A stretch of 64,000 bases of DNA from Ricinus communis (taxonomy: Eukaryota > Streptophyta > Magnoliopsida > Malpighiales > Euphorbiaceae). The notes under the pieces were generated by a model. That model searched no databases, was not told the DNA's origin, and was given only the letters and a program-made list of their open reading frames with translations. Both the position numbers and the translations under genes were made by a program. Below, piece after piece: positions 32,132 to 44,061 of the stretch. Location of the stretch: NCBI RefSeq assembly GCF_019578655.1, contig NC_063258.1, positions 17,922,802 to 17,986,801 of the forward strand. The letters are read 5' to 3'. Positions within the stretch are counted from its first letter, which is position 1; every line of letters starts with the position of its first letter.

Positions 32132-33965
32132 TTAAATTTAGAGGGAGTCCTCGTGCTTGAGAAACATGGAATGATGGAGTTCCCAATAGTGCAAATCCTA
32201 AATTGAAATATCGGGGCGTGCCTCGATTCTCATCTTTCCCTCTTTCCTCCAAAAGATTCATCTGTAATAATTTGGAAAATAAAATCAATACTTGATAAAC
32301 TAATTTTCTTTCTTGGCATTCGTCCAAGCATTGGATTAGTGTCTATAATTATCACATCCATGCACTTTCTCTTAATAGTGGTGGTGTTTATACTCCCTAA
32401 ATAAAATCAAACCATCATACTAGACAAAGAGGAGTTGACTAGTCAACAACTCTCGCAGTCCCAAATTTTCTAATCCAGAATAACATAAACAAGGAAAATT
32501 CATGTGGGCATACCTAATAATACCCCAGCCCAATTTACATAATTATATGTGTTCTAAGCATCAAAACACACACATTCACGCTTGGATTAATCAAAAGCAA
32601 CATGCCTTATGCGTGTGGATTTGTGTCTCGTCCTGTTAGATCATTAAGTCACACCCCAAGCCACTAGTCAAGCTTGTTAATTGCATCTCACGATTCCTTA
32701 CGCCAAACCTTGTGTCATTAGGAGTCCTTATGCCTAGAGGAACATGGAATGATAGAGATTCCAGTGGTGCAAATCTTGAATTGGAATATTGGGGCGTGCC
32801 TCGATTCTCGATGTTCCTTCTTTCCTCAAAAAGTTCCATTCCCGCTGATTTTGAGAATGATATCAATACTGGATCAATTAATTTTATTTATTCACAATTG
32901 TCCGAACATTGTATCAGTGCTTATGATTTCAGCTTCCATCTGCTTTCAATCAACAGTCATATTTATGCTCGTTAAATAAAAGCAAACCACCAAACTAGAT
33001 AGAATTTAGATAGAATGGAACAAAAGAAACGAACAAAATGAAAACTTAGGTGGGATTTCATATATGATAAGGAAAGAAATTACAAGTTCTTTATTCTCTT
33101 CCATATGGCTAAGTGAAAGGATCAAATCAAATTTACTTAAACACAAGGGTCGACAAAGAACACAAAAGAAATGAAGGACATAAGTGATAAGTCTACGTTC
33201 GCTAAAGCAAGTCTTGATAAGTCCACAAAATTCTTGAAAGAACCTATATCTTGATTTTCTACAAGGCAGAAAACTTAAATAATATGCTTACTACTCTCAA
33301 GTATTCACTAACATGCAATTTTTATAATATGAGAGAATAGTTGACTGGTCAACAACTCTTGTAGTCCTAAATTTTATGAACTAGCTTAACAAAAATAAGG
33401 AAAAATTCGCATAGGCCTACCTAATAATACTCTAACCTAAATTACTTCATTATATGTGTCCCGAACATCAAAATGCTCGCATTGTCGTTTATATTACACT
33501 TGGATTAATAAAGAAAACATGATTTCTCCCTTACGCGTGTGGATTTACGTCACGTCCTCCTTGATCATCAAGCTAAGCCCCAATGCCATCGGTCAAGCTT
33601 GTCAATTGAGTTCCCATGATTCTTTATGCTAATCCTTATGACATTAGAAGTTATCGTGCCTAGAGGAACAAGGAATGATGGAGATAGCAATAGTGCAAAA
33701 TCCTGAATCAAAATATTGGGCATGCCTCAATTCTCATTGTTTGCTCTTTCCTCTAGAAGATTCGTCCGTGATCATTCGAGAATGATACCACTACATGATT
33801 AACTAATTTTCTTTCTTCGCATTTGTCCAAGCATTGGATAGGTGCCTATGATTTCCGCTTCCATGACCTTTCACTCAACACTTGTGTTTATGCTCTCTAA
33901 ATAAAATAAAACTATCATACTAGACATAGATTAGAAAGAGAGGCACAAAACAAACTAATAAAATG
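32132..33965 (+). repeat. R array, plus orientation, segment 9
   Basis: Parts of about three monomers, with deletions (a jump at 32430 brings two distant parts of the unit together). The W-box palindromes GTTGACTAGTCAAC near 32434 and GTTGACTGGTCAAC at 33340-33353 are well preserved. It ends at about 33965 in a switch to minus orientation. Confidence 0.85.
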
Positions 33966-35736
33966 AGAAATCATGTTTGCTTTCAATTAATCCAATTGAG
34001 AATGCACATAATTTGATGTTTGGAATGCATATAATGATGTAATTTAGACTGGAGGGTTATTAGGTTGGCCCACAGTAATTTTCTCTTATTTTCGTTAAGC
34101 TGCCTCATAAAATTTGAGACTATGAGAGTTATTGGCTAGCCAACTCATCTTTAATTCTTGATTGGACTTTAGTTTTTTCATCTTTATTTATTTATTCATT
34201 CATATTTAGCTTTTAATTTCTTCGTCTTATGGAATGAGGGCTTTTGTACTATGAAAACCACATGCAGAGAAATAAATTATGGGTTCTTCGAACACCTTTG
34301 TGGACTTATGAAGACTCGCAGTAGGGAACCTAGACTTATCGCTCATGTTCTTCCTTTCTTTTGTGGTCTTTGTATACCCTTGGGTTGAAATCAATTCAAT
34401 TTGATCCTTACGCTTAGCCATAGACGAGAATAAAGGACTTGAAATTTCTTTCCTTATCGGATAAGAAGTCCTACCTATGTTCTCATTTATTTGTTTCTTT
34501 TGTTCGTCTCTTTCTAATCTATGTATAGTATATGATGGTTTGGTTTTATTTGGCAAGCATAAATGTGAGTGTTGAGTTAAAGTGCGTGGAAGCGGCAATC
34601 ATAGGCACCAATCCAATGCTTAGACAAATGCAAAGAAAGAATATTAGTTGATCAAGTGTTGATATCATGCTCTGAATGATCGCAGGCGAATCTTTTAGAG
34701 GAAAGAGGGAACATCGAGAATCGAGCACGGAAAAATATTTTGATTCAAGATTTACACCATTGGGATCTCCATCACTCCTTATTTTTCTAGGCACGAGGAC
34801 ACCTAATGACACAAAGATTGGTGTAAGGAATCATGGGAACGCAATTGACAAGCATGACTTGTGGCATTGGGCCGTAACTTAATGATTGAGCAATAGGAGA
34901 CCCAAATCCACGAGTGTAAGAGAGCAACCATGTTGTTTTTTATTAAACAAAATGAGAACATGCGTGTTTTGATGTTTTGGGACACATAGAATGAAGTAAT
35001 TTGGGTTGGCGTGTTATTAGAGAAGCCATGTAAATTTTCCCATATTTCGTTAACTTACTCATAAAATTTAGGACTACGAGAGTTGTTGATCAGTCAACTC
35101 CTCTCCAGTTCTTGATTTGACTTTGCTTTATTCATCTTTTTTTATTTTTTTTATTCATATTTAGCTTCTAGATTCTTCTTTTTATGGAATGAGGGTTTTC
35201 GCACTATAAAAACTGCATGCAACCGAATACTTGAGGCTAATGAGCATATTATCTCAGTTTTCTACCTTGCGGGAAATCAAGTTATGGGTTCTTTCAAGAA
35301 CTATGTAGACTTATCAACACTCATCTAGTAAGCATAGACTTATTTCTCACGCCCTTTGTTTCTCACGTGTTCTTCGTTTACCCTTGTGTTTAAATCCATT
35401 TGATTCGATCCTTACGCTTAGTAGTATGGAAGAGAGTAAAGAAATTGTGATTTCTTCCTTTATTGGATATGAAATCCTAACTATATTCTCATTTGTTTGT
35501 TTCTTTCGTGTCTCTTTTTCTAATCTCTATCTAGTATAATGGTTGGGTTTTATTTAGGGAGTATAAACATGAGTGTTCAGTGAAAGCTCATGGAAGCGGC
35601 AATCATAGGCACCGATCGAATACTTCGACCAGTGTGAAAAATAAAATTAATTGATTGTGTATCAATATCATTCTTCGAATGATCACAGGAGAATCTTTTA
35701 GAGGAAAAAGGGAACGACATGAATCGAGGCATGACC
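33966..35736 (-). repeat. R array, minus orientation, segment 10
   Basis: Nearly two monomers in minus sense, following the plus block directly. It ends with 'gaatcgaggcatgacc', the insertion point of LTR S. The copy of the promoter-like module at 35085-35213 is described separately. Confidence 0.85.
35085..35213 (-). promoter_or_regulatory. Promoter-like module of an R monomer (example)
   Basis: Read in the plus sense of the window (the sense of an R- unit), an imperfect palindrome GTTGATCAGTCAAC (35085-35098) is followed by a further TTTGACTTT (about 35116). Roughly 105 bp downstream lies cactataaaaactgcatgc (TATA core 35204-35213). TTGAC is the core of the WRKY-bound W-box. The arrangement recurs in most R monomers at the same phase. 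Promoter activity is inferred, not shown. The strand given is that of the array; the putative transcript would run rightwards here. Confidence 0.4.
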
Positions 35737-38091
35737 TGTCACAACCAAATTTTTTTTTTTATTAATAATTAATATTCATTAGCATGTCATTAAATATGTC
35801 ATTTGCATCATGATTATGTATGATCTATTTTATTATATTATGTGGTAGATAAATAAATTATTTCGTTACATATTAATTTAATTGAAAAGTAATGATTTTG
35901 GATTAAATTGGAAAGTTAGAAAGAAAGAGGATTAAATTATAAAATTGCCTATTTTTACACCAATTTACCACCTCTTCATTTCTTCATTTCTACACATGCA
36001 TTTCCTATTTCCTCTTCTTCTTTGTCTCTCTCATTCTTCTCATTTTCTTCTTCAAACCTTGATTTCCTAATCAAATTCTACAAACTTTTAGTAAGTGAGA
36101 ATCTAATTCTTCTTTCAAGTTTGAAAGATTTGGGCTTTCTTAATCCAGGGAAACAAAGGTGAGTAATTTTAATTTCTTGGTTTTGCTATAGATTAGGATT
36201 AATGATATGAAATTGTTGATGATTATGTGTTTTGGAATTGTTTAATCAAAAGTGAACATGCTATTACTTGTGATCTTGAAGCTAAAATTTATGGGCAGAA
36301 TTTTTCACCTCTGATTTCATGACCTTAGAGGCTTAATCTCGAAAATTTCCAAACATGAAAGTTGTGGGTATATATTTCAGGAATATCTCTGGAAAATGGT
36401 TTTGCGGATCGTTGAGTGTGTATGAACTTATAAGGTTCGATTTGCTGCTGCTCTGTTTGTAGTTCAACAGGTGACCTAGTTTTTTTTATGACATTTTGAG
36501 GCATTTAGAGGCTGAACCAAGGAAAGAGTTAAACATGAAAGTTGTTCATTTATATATCTAGTATATTTCTGCAAACTTTCATAATTTTTGGTTGAGTATA
36601 ACGTGAGATATATTGAACTTAATATGGCCTGCTCGAAACTATTTTAAGCAGAAATCAAACTTAGGATTTAGAAATTTGTTGCTAATTGTGTGTTTCACAA
36701 CTTGAGCTAGAGAAGTCCAAATTGAGTAAAATTAGTGTCTATAGGAACTTTAGAATCTTAACTTTATATCTGCAGAGTTTGATCAGAAAATTTATTCTTT
36801 TGACTGGTCATTTAATAGGGAACTTTTTTCTGTTCTGTTTAGATGGAAATTGGAGCAGCTGTATAGAAAATGCCATAACTATTTCTATACCAATGATTTT
36901 GAAGTGATTCTTTCTGCTATGGTTTCTATAAAAATGAAAGTGTAATTCTGGAAAGGATGAGATTTTTATTAATTGTACATAAGTTTTGGTGTAATTTCTA
37001 AGTCAGTACCTACAAGCTGCCTTCATCAACAAATATGTTAATTTGTTGTCATTCATCTCATGCATCATATTAATATCTAGAATATATGTTATTTTGTTGA
37101 AATGTGATGTTTTATTGATAGTAAAGATATGTATATTTATGCCTTGTGATTGAATTGTATTTGTATTGAATATGTGAATAGGTTCATCCAAAGGCAAGGA
37201 AGTGGTAAGAGAAAAAGAATAGGATTACTTTGTTATTCTATAAATTTTGGTAAGTATTTAATAGACTAAACTTTGTGTATATTGAGTAGGAACTATTGTT
37301 TGATTACTTGATAATTTCTTAATTGACTGAGTTGATATTGGTTATGTTTTTGGCTTGTTGTAAAGTGAATTGATTGTGATGTGTTGTGAAGTGAATTGAT
37401 TGTGATTAAGGATTGATGACTCTTGAATGGATATTGTGTGATCGGGAAAGCTGAGCTGGGCGGATAGCTACCCGAGTATGTGAGATGGCAAGACTGAGCC
37501 AGGTAGATAGTCTTGTCAAGTGGTTACTGCAATTTGAAAATGTGAGGAAATGTGAGGATGAGTCATCTGATCCTAATTTGATAGAAATAATGTGGAATTG
37601 AATTATTTGACTTGGTTGAGTTTGAGATTATTTTCATTATGTGAGATGAAATTATTTGTTTATGAGAATATTTAAAATGGTTGATTTTGTGATTGTCAGT
37701 TGAGTGTAGGTATAATTTTCTGTATTGATAAAGACTTGATAATTCTATCCTAGTGTACTATAGTTTAGTAAATTAAATGTTTATTGAGTCGCTAGCTCAT
37801 TCCTTAGCAATTTTTTTCAGGTTAGTGCAGTTGTAGATAGCCTTAGCTGTGCATTGCTCTCTTTGCATCAGTCAATATTATCAGGTGGGCCAGAGGAGTT
37901 ATCTCAAGCATTGGGGCATTTTGGGTACTTGTGTGAATTAAAATAATGTATAAATATTCCTTATATATATTAAGTATGTCATGCCACTTAAATTGTATGA
38001 ATGTATATTGTAACTAAGTAGTAAATTATGTTTATAAAGTTAATTATATATATATTGCTATACAATTGGATGTTTGAGTTGGGGTGCTACA
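35737..38091. mobile_element. Solo LTR S, TGTCAC type (2.36 kb)
   Basis: It begins TGTCACAACC and ends GGGTGCTACA, with exact 5-bp target duplications TGACC at 35732-35736 and 38092-38096. The R phrase 'cacgcccaaatattc' is interrupted by it, as expected for an insertion. No primer site, polypurine tract or pol sequence is visible inside. TGTCA..ACA ends and the length fit a large Ty3/gypsy LTR (Tekay/Del-like is a guess). It contains a T13 run at 35749 and no convincing ORF. Confidence 0.8.
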
Positions 38092-38096
38092 TGACC

Positions 38097-38430
38097 AAAT
38101 ATTCAGATTTAGGATTTACACAATTGGAATCTCCATCATTCCCTGTTCCTTCAAGCTTGAGGACTCTTGATAACACAAGGATTGGAGTAAGGAATCATGC
38201 GATTGCAATTAATAAGCTTGATCGGTGGCATTCGGTCTTAGCTTGATGACACATAAGGGAGAAATAATGTTGTCTTTTGCTAATCTAAGCATAATACAAG
38301 TAGGATTTCTAGCGTTATGATATTTGGGATGAATATTATGAACTAATTTAGGTCGGTGTGTTATTATGTAGGGTCACTCGAATTTCCCCTTGTTTTTGTT
38401 AAGCTAGCTCATAAAATTTGGGATACGAGA
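38097..38430 (-). repeat. R fragment, minus orientation, left arm of foldback
   Basis: R resumes after solo LTR S with 'aaatattcag' and ends at 'aaaatttgggatacgagag'. It is the mirror image of the R sequence beginning at 38470, forming inverted arms of at least 200-300 bp that are clearly similar by eye. Confidence 0.8.
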
Positions 38431-38525
38431 GTGGTTAACCACTCCTTTTGAGGAATAAGGAATGATGGAGATCCCAAATTTTATGAGCTAGCTTAACGAA
38501 AACAAGGGAAAATTCATGTGGGCCT
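38380..38525. repeat. Inverted repeat (hairpin) at an R orientation switch
   Basis: The block 'ttgttaagctagctcataaa..tttggga' (about 38395-38430) is repeated inverted as 'tcccaaattttatgagctag..cttaac' (about 38473-38505), with a 45-bp spacer. The spacer itself has ggttaacc. The arms are the same part of the R monomer in opposite orientation, extended by further similarity on both sides. Confidence 0.8.
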
Positions 38526-41500
38526 ACCTAATAACACTCCAAACCAAATTACTTAATTATATGCATCCTAAAGATCAAAAAGCTTGCATTCCTAATTATA
38601 TTATGCTTGGATTCATTGATAACATTATGATTTCTCCATTGCGGGAGTGGATTTATGTCTCGCCCTGCTTGAATTGAAAGCTAAGCCCCAATGCCATCGA
38701 TCAAGCTTATCAATTGTGTTTCCATAATTCCTTACGCTAATCCTTGTATCATCATATGTCGTCGTGGCTAGAGAAATAAGGAATGATGGAGATTCTAATG
38801 ATACAAATCCTGAATCAGAATATTTTCTCGTGCCTCGATTCTCGTCATTCCTTCTTTCCTCCAAAAGATTCGTTTGCGATCATTTGGAGAATGATATCAA
38901 TACTCGATCAACTAATTTTCTTTCTTCGCATTCCTCTAAGCATTAGATCAGTGCCTATGATTGCTGCTTTCACTCAACAGTCATATTTATGGTCTCCAAA
39001 TAAGATGAACCATCATACTAGACATTAAGGTACAAAAGAAACAAACAAAATTAGAATATAGGTATGATTTCAGATTTGATAAGGCTAAGCATAAGGATCA
39101 AATAGAATTTTTATAAACATAAAGGTAGACAAAGAACACAGAAGAAAGGAAGGATTTGAGCAAGTCTTAATAAGTTTGCAAAGTTCTTGAAAGAGTCCAT
39201 AACTTAATTTCCCACAAGGTAGAAAATTGAAATAATATGCTCACTAGTCTCAAGTATTCGGTTGCATGCGGTTGTTATAGCGTGAAAGCCCTTGTTCCAT
39301 AAGAAGAAGATACTATAAGCTAAATAAAAATAAATAAATAAAGAGAGATGAATAAAGTGAAGTCAAATCAAGAATGAGAGAGGAGTTGACTAGTCAATAA
39401 CTCTCGTAGTCCCAAATTTTATGAGCCAGCTTAACAAAAATAAAGAAAAATTTGCGTGGGCCTACCTAATAACACTCTAATCCAAATTACTTCATTATAT
39501 CCATCCCAACATCAAAGCACTTGCATTCCTACTAGTATTATGTTTGGATTAATTGAAAATAACATTATTACTCCCTTACGCATGTAGATTTATGTCTCGA
39601 AAAAGACAAAAAGAGAAACAAACAAAATGAGAACACAGTTAGGATTTCATATATGATAATGAAAGAAATCACTAGTTCTTTATTCTCTTCCATATCGCAT
39701 ACATAAAGATTGAATTGAAATGATTTAAAGACAATGGTAGATAAAGAATACAACAGAAAGAAAGGACATAAGCAATAAGTCTAAGTTCGCTAGCGCGAGA
39801 CTTTATAAGGCTGCAAAGTTCTTGATAGAACCAATTACTTGATTTCCTACATTATAGAAGACTTAAATAATATGCTCACCAGCCTCAAATATCTAGTTGC
39901 ATGCGTTTTCATAGTGTGAAAGCATTCATTCCATAAGAAGAATAAACTACAAGCTAAATATGAATAAATAAATAAAGAAAGATAAATAAACTAAAGTCAA
40001 ATCAAGAATTGGAGAGGAGTTGACTAGTAAAAAACATTCATAGTTCCAAATTTCATGAGCCAGTCCAACGAAAATAAGGCAAAATTTATGTGGGCCTACC
40101 TCATAACACTTCAGCAAAAATTACTTCATTATATATGTCCCAAACGTCAAAACTTGTGCTTGGATTTGTGTCTCCTCCTACTTGATCATCAAGTCACACC
40201 TCAATGCCCCCGGTTAAGCTTTTGAATTGTATTCCAATGATTCCTTAAGCCAATCCTTCTGTCATTAGGAGTCCGCATGCCTTGATGAATAAGGAATGAT
40301 GGAGACCCCAATGGTGCAAATCCTGAATCGGGATATTTGACAGTGCCTGGATTCACATCGTTTCCTCTTTCCTCTAAAAGGGACGCACAAAAGAAGCGAA
40401 CAAAATGAGAACACAGATAGGTTATGGGTCCAATAAGGAAAGAAATCACAAGTTCGTTATTCTTTTAGAAACAGCTAAGTGTAATGATCAAGTTCTTTAT
40501 TCTCTCTCAGTCCAAAATTTTACGAGCTAGCTTAATGAAAATAAGAGAAAATCTGTGCGGGTATACTTAATAACACCTCGACCCAAACTACTTCATTACA
40601 TGCATGCCAAACACTAAAACGCATGCATTCACGCTTCCATTAATCGAAAGCAACATGATTTCTCCATCATGCATGTGGATGTGCATCTCATGCTACTTGA
40701 TAATCAAGTCACGCCTCAATACCACAGGTAAAGCTTCTCAATTATGTTCCCATGATTCCTTACATCAATTCTTGTGTCATCCGGAGTCCTCATGCCTAGA
40801 GGAATAGGGAATGATGGAGACCCCAACGGTGCCTGTACTCGATCAATTAATTTTCTTTCTTCACTTTTGTCCAAGCATTAGAACGATGCCTGTGACTACT
40901 ACTTTCACATGCTTTCACTCAACACTATTGTTTTTACTCCCCAGATAAACCAAACCATCATAGTAGATAAAGATTAGAGAGGCAACAAGAGACGAACAAA
41001 ATGATTACATAGGTGGCATTTTGGATCTGATAACAAAAGAAACCAAAACTTCTTTATACTTTTCCATATGGGTATGCATAAGGATCAAATCGGATTTATT
41101 TCCAATCCTTATATCATCAAGAGTCCTAGTGCCTAGTGGAACAAGTAACGACAGAGATCCCAATGGTGTAAATCCTGAATCAAAATATTTAGGCGTGCTT
41201 CGATTCTCGTCGCTCCCTCTCTTCTCCAACAGATTCATCCGTAAACATTCTGAGAATGATATCAACACTCGATCAAATAATTTTCTTTCTTTGCATTTGT
41301 CCAAGCATTAGATTGGTGCCTATGATTGCCGCTTTCATGAGCTTTTACTAAACACTCGTGTTTATAGTCCCCAAATGAAACCAAACTCTCATATTAGATA
41401 AAGATTAGAAAAAGAGGCATGACAAAAATGAACAAAATGAGAACATAGGTAGGATTTTGGATCCAATAAGAAAAAGAAATCATAAGTTCTTTGTTCTCTT

Positions 41501-41984
41501 TTATACGGCTAAACATAAGGATCAAATAGAATTAATTTAAACACAAGAATAGATAAAGATTAGAAAAGAAAGGAATGACGTAAGTGATAAGTGAAAGTTC
41601 GTTAGTGCAAGTTCTTGATAAGTCTAAAAAGCTCTTGAAAGAACCCACAACATGATCTCTCACAATGTAGAAAACTAAAACAATATGCTCACGAGGCTCA
41701 AGTATTTGGTTGCATTCAATTTTCATAGTGTGAAAGTCCTTATTCCAATAGAAGAAGAAATTGGAAGCTAAAATGAATAAATAAATATAGAAAGATGAAT
41801 AAACTAAAGTCAAATCAAGAAATAAATAGTAGTTGATTGGTCAACAACTCTCGTATACCAAATTCAGTGAGCCAACTCAAAGAAATTAATTAAAAATTCA
41901 CATCGGCCAACCTAATAACACTTGCAAATTAATTCATTATGTGCATCCTAAACATCAAAACATTTACATTGTTGCTTGTATTAC
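38431..41984 (+). repeat. R array, plus orientation, segment 11
   Basis: Several partial monomers, shortened by deletions (for example near 39600, 40385 and 41100). The 'aaggaatgatggaga' anchors lie near 38460, 38780, 40290 and 40808, with degraded copies later. It runs up to 'gcttgtattac', the target of solo LTR T. No gene. Confidence 0.8.
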
Positions 41985-42755
41985 TGTCACACTCATGCTC
42001 TAAGTATGTATCATCCTTTTAGCATTGCATTTTCATATAGTATCTTAATTGAATTAAGGAAGTACTCAAGTTTGTTTAATAATAAAATAATAGTAGGGCT
42101 TAATTGAAATGAAAGAAAAATGATGGATTGAATTAGGATGAAAAAATAAAAGCTAGAGGGTTCATAAGTAATATGAAAAATTCATTAAGGACCTAAGGGG
42201 ATATCTTACAATTAATCCTAAACTATGTCTAGAATCATCCACTCTCTACTCCTAAGTCTCCATATACATATATGCTCACACACACACACACTTAACATTA
42301 GAAAAGAAAAGAGAGGAATTGAAAAAGTTTCTTCATTAAACAACCTGGTCTAATCTTTTGGCAAGAGGAATTTCAAGGTTTAAGCACTTTATTGGCCATA
42401 ATCTTCATCTATAAAGGCTTTAAAGGTTTATATGGTAAGTATTATAAGAGTTTTGATTGATTTGAGTTAGGATTAGTGAGCTGTATTCTCAGGTTGGATT
42501 TTTCAGCCTCTGTATTTATTTCATATCTTGAGCTTGAAAACACAAAATTAGGCATGGCTTGATGCGTACGAAACTTTAGAAAGTCCTCTATGACTTTGTA
42601 GTTTTACGTTTGTGCTAGTTCTATCTCTATCTTTGTGGAACTGCACCAAATAGTTTATTGCTCATTATGTCAGGATAGTTTGAGTTGGTCATGTTAAATT
42701 GTGCTTAACTCATTCTTAAATGTCCATGTCGGGCTATGTGAGATGAGGTGTGACA
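41985..42755. mobile_element. Solo LTR T, TGTCAC type (771 bp)
   Basis: It begins TGTCACACTC and ends GGTGTGACA, giving 8-bp inverted termini. Exact 5-bp duplications ATTAC flank it (41980-41984 and 42756-42760), and R continues in phase ('gcttgtattac / gcttggatt'). A (CA)n run is at about 42279-42293. It contains no coding sequence. A short DNA transposon is possible, but the size, TG..CA ends and 5-bp duplication favour a solo LTR. Confidence 0.75.
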
Positions 42756-43645
42756 ATTACGCTTGGATTAATTGAAAGCAACATGATTTTTCCCTTACAC
42801 GAATGGGTTTACATTTCGTCTTACTTGATTATCAAACTAAGCCCCAATGTCACTGATTAAGCTTGTCAATTATGTTTCGCAGATCCCTTACACCAATCCT
42901 AGTGTCATCAGGGAGTCCTCGTGCCTATGGAAACATGGAATGATGGAGATCCCAATGGTGCAAATCCTGAATTGAAATATTTGGGTGTGCCTTGATTCAC
43001 GTTGTTCCCTCTCTCTTATAAAAGATTCGTCTGTAATCATTTAAAGAATGGTATCAATACTCGATCAACTAATTTTCTTTCTTCTTATTTGTCCAAGCAT
43101 TAGATTGGTTTCTATGATAGTCACTTCCACACGCTTTAACTCAACAATCCTATTTATGCTCGCCAAATAAAACCAAATAATCATACAAGACATAGATTAG
43201 AAAGAGACAAACAAAAGAAATGAACATTGAGAAAATAGGTAGGATTTTAGATTCGATAAGAAAAGAAATTACAAGTTCTTTATTCTGTTGGAAGAACCCA
43301 TAACTTAATTCTCTACAAGGTAGAAAACTAAAGTAATATGCTCACTAGCCTCAAATATTTGGTTGCATGCAGTTCTCATAGTGCAAAAGTCCTCATTCCA
43401 TAAGTAGAAAAAACTAGAAGCTAAATATGAATAAATAAAGTCAAATCAAAACTAGAGAGGAGTTAAGTGGCCAACAACTCTTGTAGTCTCAAGTTTTATG
43501 AGCCAGCTTAATGAAAATAAAGGAAAATTCAATTGGGCTACCTAATTACACTCCGACCCAAATTGCATAATTATATATGTCCAAAGATCAAAATAGTTGC
43601 ATTCCCACTTGTATTAATTGAAAGGAATATGGTTTCTCCCTTATG
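42756..43645 (+). repeat. R array, plus orientation, segment 12
   Basis: Resumes after solo LTR T with 'gcttggattaatt' and contains most of one monomer with small deletions. It ends in 'tctcccttatgc', where a minus-oriented piece begins. Confidence 0.8.
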
Positions 43646-44061
43646 CAGAGAAAGAAAATTAGTTGATATCATTCTCAGAATGATCACAGACAAATCTTTT
43701 AGTGGAAAGAACGTTGAGAATCCAGGCACTCCTAAATATTCTAATTCAGAATTTGCACCATTGGCATCTCCATCCTTCCTTGTTCCTCTAAGGAAATAAA
43801 TGAGAACATAGGTAGGATTTTATATTCGATAGAAAAAGAAATCACAAGTTCTTTATTCTCTTTCATGGCTAACCATGAGGATCAAACCAAATTGATTTAA
43901 ACTCAGGGGTAGAGAAGGAATACAAAAGAAAGGAAGGACGTGAGCAATGAGACTAGGTTTGCTAGTGCAGGTCTTCATAAGTCTGCAAAGGTCTTGAAAG
44001 AACCCATAACTTATTTCTCCACAAGGTAGAAAACTAAAATAATATACTCACTAGACTCAAA
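43646..44061. repeat. Short R pieces in mixed orientation
   Basis: 43646-43790 reads in minus sense ('agaaagaaaattagttgatatc', 'ttgcaccattggcatctcc'). 43791-44061 reads in plus sense again ('aaatgagaacataggtagg', 'aaggacgtgagcaatgag'). At 44061 the R sequence joins the broken gag end of Athila-like element X. Confidence 0.75.

Noticed and set aside
36686..36907. Open frame in solo LTR S as a host gene or exon
   Set aside because: Short, hydrophobic, no domain, and inside an insertion with perfect target duplications. GT-like splice signals there are not enough support.
41985..42755. Solo LTR T as a MITE or other DNA transposon
   Set aside because: The 8-bp inverted ends would allow it, but TG..CA termini, a 5-bp target copy and the similar TGTCA start of LTR S fit an LTR better. 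Not fully excluded.
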